DNA of 19,423 bases from Bacillota bacterium (GTDB lineage Bacteria > Bacillota > Sulfobacillia > JAJZYS01 > JAJYTV01), in contig JAKAPV010000020.1 in assembly GCA_021806845.1 (NCBI GenBank), forward strand, positions 1-19,423, written 5' to 3'. The position numbers were made by a program, and so were the translations under genes. The notes beneath the pieces are model-generated. The model was not told the DNA's origin. It did no database searches and was given only the letters and a program-made list of their open reading frames with translations. The number at the start of each line of letters is the position of its first letter. Positions within the stretch are counted from its first letter, which is position 1. Shown piece by piece: positions 1 through 6,053 of this stretch.

Positions 1-815
1 CGATCTCCGCCGATGTTCACCATCGGGTCTTTCTTCGCCGACATCGTGCAACCATCTGCGAGCGACATCATCTCGCGGGCGATCTCGGCGACGCTGCGCC
101 CCGCCTGGCCAGCCTCGCGCTGCTGGACGAGGTAGGCGTTCTCCGCGAAGCGCGCCGCGTCGAGGAAGAGCGGCTTCTGGTACTCGCTTGCGAGCGCGCG
201 CACCGCGCGCAGGTTCTCGAGCGAGACGGGCTGACCGCCGTTCTGGTTCGAGGTGACGGTCACCATCACGAGCGGAATGCGTTCGCCCTCTTCGCGCAGC
301 AAGGCGGCGAGGCGTCCGACGTCCACGTTGCCCTTGAAGGGGAAGTCACCTTCCGGCTCTTCGCCTGCCGGGACCACGACGTCGATGGGGGTGGCGCCGC
401 TGTTCAGCACGTGTGCCTTTGTCGTGTCGAAGTGCAGGTTGTTCGGCACGAGGTGGCCCGGCTTGACCAGCGCGCGGAAGAGGACGTGCTCCGCCGCACG
501 GCCCTGGTGGGTCGGCAGCACGCGCGGAAAGCCGAGCACATCGCGCACCGACGTCTCGAGATCCTGAAAGCTGACGCTGCCCGCGTACGACTCGTCGCCG
601 CGCATCAGCGCGCTCCACTGCTCCTGGCTCATCGCCGATGTGCCGGAGTCCGTCAGGAGATCGATGTAGACTTCCTGGGCGAGCAGGCGAAAGGGGTTGT
701 AGCCGGCGCGGCGGATCGCGGCCTCGCGGTCCGCCCGCGGCAAAAGGTCGATCCATTCGATCATCTTCGTCTTGTACGGTTCTGCTAGTGGCCAGCCCTC
801 GTCTTGACCCGTCAA
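1..815 (-). CDS. tnaA: Tryptophanase / beta-eliminating PLP lyase (3' end cut by window)
   Basis: This PLP enzyme of the tryptophanase/tyrosine phenol-lyase family cleaves an aromatic amino acid to pyruvate, ammonia and indole (or phenol). The first 271 residues are visible, out of a usual length near 460. Family signatures are YIDLLTDSGT (50-59), GDESYAG (73-79), PTHQGRAAE (101-109), the PLP-ring Asp/Arg in LDAARFAEN (D219, R222) and the Schiff-base lysine in TMSAKKD (probably K262). Asp130 in HFDTT sits where tryptophanases carry Asp and tyrosine phenol-lyases carry Thr, and RFAEN is also tryptophanase-like, so indole production is favoured. The TTG start at 813-815 follows a strong AAGGAGGG (823-830). 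It keeps the conserved AEPYKTKM stretch, which a start at the internal ATG (764) would lose. The gene lies 171 bp downstream of a same-strand peptidase. Family is certain; substrate is less so because the C-terminus is missing. Confidence 0.9.
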   Translation of the reverse strand, partial: MTGQDEGWPLAEPYKTKMIEWIDLLPRADREAAIRRAGYNPFRLLAQEVYIDLLTDSGTSAMSQEQWSALMRGDESYAGSVSFQDLETSVRDVLGFPRVLPTHQGRAAEHVLFRALVKPGHLVPNNLHFDTTKAHVLNSGATPIDVVVPAGEEPEGDFPFKGNVDVGRLAALLREEGERIPLVMVTVTSNQNGGQPVSLENLRAVRALASEYQKPLFLDAARFAENAYLVQQREAGQAGRSVAEIAREMMSLADGCTMSAKKDPMVNIGGD

Positions 816-873
816 ATGCAAGCCCTCCTTCGAACCCAGCGTAGTGTTCGCACGAGAGTGCTGTGTTTCCTCG

Positions 874-902
874 TTACTTCAATAAGGGAAGTATTGCGTC
901 AA
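874..902 (-). promoter_or_regulatory. Possible sigma-A type promoter for the tryptophanase gene
   Basis: On the minus strand TTGACG (897-902) is a good -35 box. At 17-bp spacing lies a poor -10, AAGTAA (874-879). This is the AT-richest part of the 816-986 gap and lies 60-90 bp upstream of the TTG start. It would let the lyase be transcribed apart from the peptidase gene. No TnaC-like leader peptide or rho-independent terminator was seen in this gap. Confidence 0.3.
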
Positions 903-986
903 TTGGTGGACGGGGCCGTCACCCCAGAGGAGCGGGCGCAGACCGCAGCGCCAGTTGCACGACAGACGGACGGCAGTAGGGGGCGG

Positions 987-1760
987 CTACAGTCCGAGCC
1001 GGCCCCGCGTGAAGGAGAGCGCCGTCTCAACTGCTGCCCGCTGCATGCGCACGCGCACGGCGAGCGGCTGGCGGCCTGGTGTTTCGACCGTGATCACGTG
1101 ATCCGCGACGAAGTAGAGGAAGAACGCCAGTGGCCACTTGTCGCGCGTCATCGCGAGTTCGGTCAGCGACGTGTCCTGCGGCCACTCCATCCGAACGACG
1201 CCGTTCTCGATCTCGAGGCCGTCGTTCTCCTCGCCGTGGGAGATCGGTCCCTCGAGCGCCATGCGCGCAAGCAGCGCCGGGGCCACCGTCGGGCCCTTCG
1301 GCAGTCGCTCGTAGACATAGAAGCCGAAGTAGTCGCAGTCCTCGTGCATGTCGACGGCCATGGCGAAATGGGTTCCGTCGAGCACCTCGCGGACCATGCG
1401 CACGGCAGGCGGTGGGTTCTCCTCCCGAAAGCAGCGATTGAGGTCGCGGCCTGCCGCGTCATGCCGTTCGCCACGCTCGAAGCCGTAGGGATTCAAGCAG
1501 GGGAAGGCATCGATGCGGAAGATGCGCAGCCACTTCGCAGCGTCGTGCTCGAGCCAGTGGAGAAAACCGGTCGTCCCGCCGGGCTCCTCGCCGTGGGTGC
1601 CGCTGGAGAGCAGGAAGCGTGGGGCGTTGCGCGGTCCAGGCAGTTCCAGGTGATATAAGGGATACCCGTCGGCCTCGGCGCGCTCCGTGATCGTGCCGCC
1701 CAGGTCCTCGGTGGCGCTTTGTAGGCGATCGACGAGTTCAGCGTAGCTGGGTCGCTCCAA
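987..1760 (-). CDS. M14-family zinc carboxypeptidase / succinylglutamate-desuccinylase-like deacylase
   Basis: The product is a 257-aa soluble protein, probably cytoplasmic, with no signal peptide. It has the M14/AstE-ASPA layout: zinc ligands H56 and E59 in SSGTHGEEPGG, the substrate-binding Asn-Arg pair in GRDLNRCF (N108, R109), the third zinc ligand H139 in VDMHEDCD, and the probable catalytic Glu226 in ITVETPG. It should hydrolyse an amide or peptide bond at a C-terminal or N-acyl amino acid; the exact substrate cannot be read. The start is TTG at 1758-1760, chosen because AAAGGAG (1769-1775) sits 8 nt upstream. An open frame runs on to 1979 but its extra N-terminus is Arg-rich, without conserved features, and crosses the divergent promoter gap. 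The gene precedes the tryptophanase on the same strand, which hints at an amino-acid scavenging theme. Confidence 0.82.
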   Translation of the reverse strand: MERPSYAELVDRLQSATEDLGGTITERAEADGYPLYHLELPGPRNAPRFLLSSGTHGEEPGGTTGFLHWLEHDAAKWLRIFRIDAFPCLNPYGFERGERHDAAGRDLNRCFREENPPPAVRMVREVLDGTHFAMAVDMHEDCDYFGFYVYERLPKGPTVAPALLARMALEGPISHGEENDGLEIENGVVRMEWPQDTSLTELAMTRDKWPLAFFLYFVADHVITVETPGRQPLAVRVRMQRAAVETALSFTRGRLGL

Positions 1761-1948
1761 TGGAGAAGCTCCTTTCGCACGGGTGCCCACCTGGGCGCAG
1801 GAGAATCGCGGCGCGGGGAGGAAGCGCCATGGAACGCGGTGCGATGTGACGTTCTTCCCTGAGCGGGCGGCGATTCCTGCCGGCGTGCGACACGCGCGGC
1901 GACGCGCGGTGTTCTCTAGGATGCGCAGAGATTGAGTGCGGGGGCGCG
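1761..1948. promoter_or_regulatory. Divergent intergenic region between the peptidase and the ECF sigma operon
   Basis: This 188-bp gap must hold the promoters of both divergent genes. It contains a short inverted repeat, GCCCA-CC-TGGGC (1785-1796), and a TAGGAT box on the plus strand about 30 bp before the sigma-factor ATG with no convincing -35. ECF operons are often autoregulated from an ECF-type promoter, but I could not assign the two boxes with confidence. No additional gene is seen. Confidence 0.35.
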
Positions 1949-2494
1949 ATGGACGAAGCCCAGTTGATCGGACGAGCAAAGGTCGGGGACCGAGCCGCAG
2001 CCGCGGCGCTGTGCGAGATGCACTGGCGAACCGTCTATGTACTCATGTACTCGCGCGTCGGTGACCGGTCGGAGGCGGAGGACTTGACGCAGGACGCCTT
2101 CTCACGCCTGTGGGCATCATTCGGACGCTTCGAGGGCAGGACGATCGGGCCCTACCTGCGGACGATCGCCCTGAACCTCTCGCGCAACCGCCGCCGCGAT
2201 CAGGGGCGGCACCCGCTGGAGCCGCTGCCGGACGCGCCCCCGGCGGATCCAGGCCCTACGGTCGAGCAGGTCGTGGAGACAGCGGAGACGCGGCGAGAAC
2301 TGATGGCGGCGCTTGGGCAGCTGGCTCCGGAACAGCGGGAAGTGTTGACGCTTCGCCTCATGGATGGACGATCGGTGGCGGAGGTCTCGGATATCATGCG
2401 GCGCACGCCGGAGGCGGTACGGGCCCTGCAGTACCGGGCGCTGCAGCGGCTGCGCAGGCTGCTCCTGCACTCGGATCTTGCGGGGGAGGGATAG
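1949..2494 (+). CDS. ECF-type sigma-70 family RNA polymerase sigma factor
   Basis: A 181-aa sigma factor with only regions 2 and 4, the ECF layout. Region 2 spans about residues 15-85 and includes the core-binding stretch EDLTQDAFSRLW (44-55) and RTIALNLSRN. A Pro-rich linker (about 90-105) follows. Region 4 (about 118-172) has LAPEQREVLTLRLMDGRSVAEVSDIM and the helix-turn-helix RTPEAVRALQYRALQRLRR. It should direct RNA polymerase to a small envelope-related regulon, probably including its own operon. The ATG at 1949 has only a weak G-rich ribosome site. The next gene, a single-pass membrane protein, begins 1 nt after the TAG stop, the usual sigma/anti-sigma arrangement. The ECF subgroup cannot be assigned by eye. 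Confidence 0.92.
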   Translation: MDEAQLIGRAKVGDRAAAAALCEMHWRTVYVLMYSRVGDRSEAEDLTQDAFSRLWASFGRFEGRTIGPYLRTIALNLSRNRRRDQGRHPLEPLPDAPPADPGPTVEQVVETAETRRELMAALGQLAPEQREVLTLRLMDGRSVAEVSDIMRRTPEAVRALQYRALQRLRRLLLHSDLAGEG

Positions 2495-2495
2495 C

Positions 2496-3524
2496 ATGGC
2501 GCCGGAGGAACGGCTATCAGAAGCGATCGACCGCCTGCTTGCGGGCGAGGAGCAGGCCGGGCGGGACCTTTCCCGCGAGGAGGAGCGCCTCCTTGCGCTG
2601 GCGCGCAGACTGCGCTCAGCGCAAGCCGACTTTTGGCCGGTCGATGAGGCCGCGTTCCAGCGCCGCCTTCTCGCTGGATTCGAGCTGCAGCCCCGGGTGC
2701 GCTGGCGGCGCGCGTTCGCGGCCGGCGCGGCTGCAGCGGCGGTGGTCGCAGCGCTGCTCCTGGGCCAGCCGGGCACGGACAGCGGGCCCACCGTGGCGCT
2801 GCTGCTGCCGCCGAAAGCCGCGGCGAGGACACCTGCGACGCCCACGTTCCACGCGACGGCGCACCGCTCCGGCGCCCAGGCGGCCGCCAGCTTCGTCGCT
2901 GCCGCTCCGATGCAGACGACCGCAGGCCCGGGTGCGCCGTTGAAGACGAGCACCACGTACAGCACAGCGGCCGTAGTGCAGGTGCCTGCAAGGCCGCTAC
3001 AGGCCAAGGACCTCGGCTTCGGCCTGGTCGCGTTGCGGTTCCCCGCGCCGCAGGCGCTGCGCGGCGGGCTCTTGCACGCGACCTCGCTGAGCGGGCGGCA
3101 CTATGAGGTCGCCGCGGCCCTGGTGCAGGCCCCTAAGGGGAGCGGCGTAGCGGTGCTCCAAACGAGCGGCTTGCCTGGCGGCTGGTACCGCCTGCCGATG
3201 GATGCGGGTGAGGCGGCGCTGTTTGTTCCCAGCAGCAGCCTGGTCGCGCGGCGCAGCGGCTGGATCTCGGTGCAGTCGGACGAACCTGGGATGCCCTTCG
3301 CAGTGCGCTTTACCGCGACGCGCACCGAGGCCGCGCTCCCGATCGGCGAAACGTGGCAGGTCAAGCTGGTCGGGACGGATGGGGCGGAGGCTCCGCTCTG
3401 GTCGAGCGTGCGCACCGTAAGAGGGCGACGCGCCCTGGTTCTCGTCTTCAACCCGACGCCGGCTGGCACGCGGTCCCTGCACTTTCTGGTCACTGGTCAG
3501 GAGCGCCTGCTGGACGTGCCATAG
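2496..3524 (+). CDS. Probable membrane-anchored anti-sigma factor
   Basis: The 342-aa protein has a charged cytoplasmic N-terminus (1-70), one membrane helix (about 73-90, Ala/Val/Leu-rich) and a long extracytoplasmic part. The N-terminal section is mostly helical (EERLSEAIDRLLAGEEQ, LSREEERLLALARRLR), fitting an anti-sigma domain that grips the ECF factor encoded just upstream. It has no Cys or His cluster, so it is not a classic zinc-binding anti-sigma factor. After a Ser/Thr/Ala-rich linker (about 95-165) the outer part (170-342) looks beta-rich and may be the sensor. The ATG at 2496 follows GGGGGAGGG inside the end of the sigma gene, so the two are probably translationally coupled. The role is inferred from topology and position; sequence alone does not identify the family. 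Confidence 0.7.
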   Translation: MAPEERLSEAIDRLLAGEEQAGRDLSREEERLLALARRLRSAQADFWPVDEAAFQRRLLAGFELQPRVRWRRAFAAGAAAAAVVAALLLGQPGTDSGPTVALLLPPKAAARTPATPTFHATAHRSGAQAAASFVAAAPMQTTAGPGAPLKTSTTYSTAAVVQVPARPLQAKDLGFGLVALRFPAPQALRGGLLHATSLSGRHYEVAAALVQAPKGSGVAVLQTSGLPGGWYRLPMDAGEAALFVPSSSLVARRSGWISVQSDEPGMPFAVRFTATRTEAALPIGETWQVKLVGTDGAEAPLWSSVRTVRGRRALVLVFNPTPAGTRSLHFLVTGQERLLDVP

Positions 3525-3583
3525 CGTCACGCCGGACCCGCGACGGGGTTTTCCCCCAAGGACGGCACAGGAGGGGTTGCATC

Positions 3584-4288
3584 GTGCAATGGCCCAGATG
3601 GTCTGAAGCAGTGGTCGCGATCGTCGCGCTGCTTGTCGCAGGGTTGATCGGATATGGCGCTGGCAACAGCGGGGCGGTGTCGGCGCCGGGAAGATTGACG
3701 GTCACCGCGAGCGGTACGACCCAGGTGACACCGGATATGGCCCAGATCAGCGTGGGCGCGAACGCCCAGGCGCCGACAGCGCAAGGCGCCTTCGCCAAGC
3801 TGAACGCGATCACCCAAAAAGTCGTGGCGGCGGTCGAGAAGCAGGGCATCCCCGCGCACGACGTGCAGACCGCGAACCTGAACGTCGGCCAGAACTACGG
3901 ACCCAACGGGCAGATGTCGGGCTACCAGGCCAACGAGCAGTTCACGATCACGGTGAACAAGCCGAGCGCCGCGAGCGCCGTGATCACGGCCGTGATGGAT
4001 GCCGGTGCGAACCAGTTCAATGGCGTGAGCTTTTCCGAGCGCAACCCGAACGCTGGCCAGCAGCAGGCGGTGCAGAAGGCGCTTAGCGCCGCGAAGCAGC
4101 AGGCGCAGGTCGAGGCTTCGGAGCTCGGTGTCACTTTGGTCCGGGTAGTCTCTGTACGCCTCACGTCCCCCCAGACGCCGATGCCGATCTACGCGGCACA
4201 GCGGGCATCGGCCGCCGCGGCGCCCGTGGTGCAGCCGGGGACCCAGACGGTCAGCATCCAGGTGCAGGTGACCTACAGCTACCGGTAA
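3584..4288 (+). CDS. SIMPL-domain (DUF541, YggE/BP26-like) envelope protein
   Basis: The 234-aa protein has an N-terminal membrane segment (8-26), either a signal peptide or an anchor, followed by a SIMPL domain (about 36-233). Typical features are the opening strand GRLTVTASGTTQVTPDMAQISVG, the helix with ITQKVVAAVEKQGIPAHDVQTANLNV, the YQANEQFTITVNK strand, and ALSAAKQQAQVEASELG before the closing beta strands. Proteins of this family are extracytoplasmic, form ring-like oligomers in some species and are linked to envelope or oxidative stress; the molecular role is poorly defined. The GTG at 3584 is chosen because AGGAGGGG (3569-3576) lies 7 nt upstream. It is the third gene of the sigma/anti-sigma cluster and is likely co-transcribed and sigma-controlled (inference). 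Confidence 0.87.
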   Translation: MQWPRWSEAVVAIVALLVAGLIGYGAGNSGAVSAPGRLTVTASGTTQVTPDMAQISVGANAQAPTAQGAFAKLNAITQKVVAAVEKQGIPAHDVQTANLNVGQNYGPNGQMSGYQANEQFTITVNKPSAASAVITAVMDAGANQFNGVSFSERNPNAGQQQAVQKALSAAKQQAQVEASELGVTLVRVVSVRLTSPQTPMPIYAAQRASAAAAPVVQPGTQTVSIQVQVTYSYR

Positions 4289-4296
4289 TAACCGAC

Positions 4297-4333
4297 CGCC
4301 GCCCGGCCCGGACACAGTCCGGGCCGGGCGGCG
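4297..4333. terminator. Perfect 16-bp GC-rich hairpin after the SIMPL gene
   Basis: Arms 4297-4312 and 4318-4333 are exact reverse complements (16 bp, all but one pair G-C) around the 5-nt loop CACAG. It starts 8 nt after the SIMPL stop and lies in the convergent gap before the glycosyltransferase operon. No T-run follows on either side, so it would be a non-canonical intrinsic terminator or an mRNA 3'-end protector working in both directions. Confidence 0.75.
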
Positions 4334-4356
4334 TCACGTCCTGTGGTCCTTGGACG

Positions 4357-4382
4357 ACTCCAGCGCGCACGCCACCTGGAGT
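4357..4382. repeat. Second inverted repeat in the convergent gap
   Basis: ACTCCAG (4357-4363) and CTGGAGT (4376-4382) form a 7-bp stem with a 12-nt GC-rich loop. On the minus strand a further small stem, CCCC-ATGAT-GGGG, includes the stop codon of the GT-C gene (4425-4427). These probably help end transcripts arriving from both sides. Nothing else is seen in 4289-4424. Confidence 0.4.
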
Positions 4383-4424
4383 GCGGCGCCGAAGGCAAAG
4401 CAGGATGCAACGACGCGCCCCCCA

Positions 4425-6053
4425 TCATGGGGCATTTGCAGTGATGCGGTAGAGGCGAACGTGTTCTGGGCCGGGGAACTGGAGGACGAGCCTTGCCCAT
4501 GAGACGCCGCCGGACCAGAGCTTGGGATAGGCGCGGTTGATCGCGTCGAGACTTGCGCCACCCTTCGGCTGCGGGACGAGGAACATCGAGACCCTGCCCG
4601 CGGGATAGTGCAGCAGGCTTTGGAAGCTCAGGTCCGAGGTGATGACAAACTGCCTTGGGTCGCGGGCGCTGAGCACGACATCCCAGAGGGTGAAGGTGTC
4701 CAGCAGCACGACGAGGCGCGGTCGCTGGTCGAAGTAGCGTGCGATCCTCCGGTACTGGCCCAAGCCGGTCGAGACGGGCTGGTTGTGGGCCAGGGCTGAA
4801 ATCAAGCCTTGGTCGCCATGGCCGAGCACGGGCGTCTGCAGGGCGAAGAAGGTGCCCGCATCGCCGGCGAGGAGGACGATCGCTCCCAGGGCAGCGACGA
4901 GTGCCCGGCGCTTGGTCTGCAACTGCGCGATGAGGAAGCTGATCAAGAGGAAGCCGCTAGGCACGTAGGTGATGAAGAACCGATCCCAGCCGGCGGATTG
5001 GCCGAGGTAGAGCATCAGCACCTGAAATGAGCCTACGGCGATCGATCCCAGCAACAGGAGGGGTGCCGCCGCTTGCCGCTTTCTGCGCAGAAGGAAAGCC
5101 ACGCCGGCGATGCCGGGGATGATCGGCCAGAACAGCAGCGTGAACCGAATTGCGTAGAGTAGGGCGGCAAGGGGGTGGTGCGCGACCCCCGCGAGCCCGG
5201 CGTAGTGGTAGCTGCCAGTGCCGATCTGTGCAGCATTGCCATACGAGGAGCGCACGAAGTAGAGGGGGTTTTTCATGATCAGCCAGTTCATGTAGATCCA
5301 CCAGGCACCGACGTAGACGATCGGTGTCAGGAGGATCGTGATCACCCCTTCGATCTCCGGCGCCGGCCGGCGGTCCCAGTAGAGGCCGAGCAGCATCCCT
5401 GTTGCGAGCAGGAAGGCGAAGGGGACGGCCTCGTAGCGAATCAGGAAGGCGGCGGCTAGCCAGAGCGCGGCGGCGGCGAGCGAGCCGAGACGCCGCGTCT
5501 GCAGGTAGGCGATCGCGCCTTCCCAGGCGGCGAGGAAGCTTGCGACCATCATCCCGTCCGTCATTCCGTTGGCGCCGTAGAAGAGGATCAAGGGGTTCAC
5601 CACGTAGAGCGCGGTGATCAGGAGCCGCCAGGGCCGACGCAGGCCCAGGCGCGCGAGGATCCGGTCCATGTACAGCGCTCCGAGCCCGGCGAAGGCCGCG
5701 CTTACGAGGTTGCTCGCGAATCCGTCCGTGACGAGCGGCGGCCAGACGGAATGGAGCAGCGTGAGCGGCAGTTCGAGCAGGCTGGGCAGGGGGTTCCAGA
5801 TGAAGCCGATCGCACCGAGGTGTGGCTCGCGGCTGAAGAGCACGTAGAAGGCGTTCGCCACGCGCGTGATGGCGTCACTCGCTACGAAGTGCAGCTGAAA
5901 CACCAAGTGGAATGCGAGCAGGAGGGACCCGACAAAGGTGGCGGCCCCGACCGCCAGCCCCTCTCTGACCGGTGGGCGATCGGCATCGGTCGCGCGGGAG
6001 AGCTGCGGGCGCGCAGAGCGTTCGCGGGCAGCCCAGTCCGCAAGCAGGCTCAT
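4425..6053 (-). CDS. Polytopic GT-C-type glycosyltransferase (GT39/ArnT-like)
   Basis: The 542-aa membrane protein has about ten or more hydrophobic segments spread over residues 33-405, then a soluble C-terminal domain (about 406-542) that should be extracytoplasmic. After the first helix comes the outer loop with Asp60 (VASDAITRV), the position of the catalytic acid in GT-C enzymes that use polyprenyl-phosphate sugars. A later loop reads YGANGMTDGMM, like the GT39-type second-helix region. It probably transfers a sugar from a lipid carrier to a surface acceptor. The ATG at 6053 overlaps the TGA of the upstream GT2 gene (ATGA) and has AGGAAG 6 nt upstream. A longer open frame to 6776 lies inside the GT2 gene and is rejected. 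Last gene of the five-gene operon; acceptor and sugar unknown. Confidence 0.8.
   Translation of the reverse strand: MSLLADWAARERSARPQLSRATDADRPPVREGLAVGAATFVGSLLLAFHLVFQLHFVASDAITRVANAFYVLFSREPHLGAIGFIWNPLPSLLELPLTLLHSVWPPLVTDGFASNLVSAAFAGLGALYMDRILARLGLRRPWRLLITALYVVNPLILFYGANGMTDGMMVASFLAAWEGAIAYLQTRRLGSLAAAALWLAAAFLIRYEAVPFAFLLATGMLLGLYWDRRPAPEIEGVITILLTPIVYVGAWWIYMNWLIMKNPLYFVRSSYGNAAQIGTGSYHYAGLAGVAHHPLAALLYAIRFTLLFWPIIPGIAGVAFLLRRKRQAAAPLLLLGSIAVGSFQVLMLYLGQSAGWDRFFITYVPSGFLLISFLIAQLQTKRRALVAALGAIVLLAGDAGTFFALQTPVLGHGDQGLISALAHNQPVSTGLGQYRRIARYFDQRPRLVVLLDTFTLWDVVLSARDPRQFVITSDLSFQSLLHYPAGRVSMFLVPQPKGGASLDAINRAYPKLWSGGVSWARLVLQFPGPEHVRLYRITANAP

Noticed and set aside
3525..3583. GGGG-TTTT-CCCC as a terminator between the anti-sigma and SIMPL genes
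   Set aside because: Only 4 bp of stem, no T-run, and the downstream gene has a strong ribosome site in a tight same-strand cluster, so read-through is more likely.
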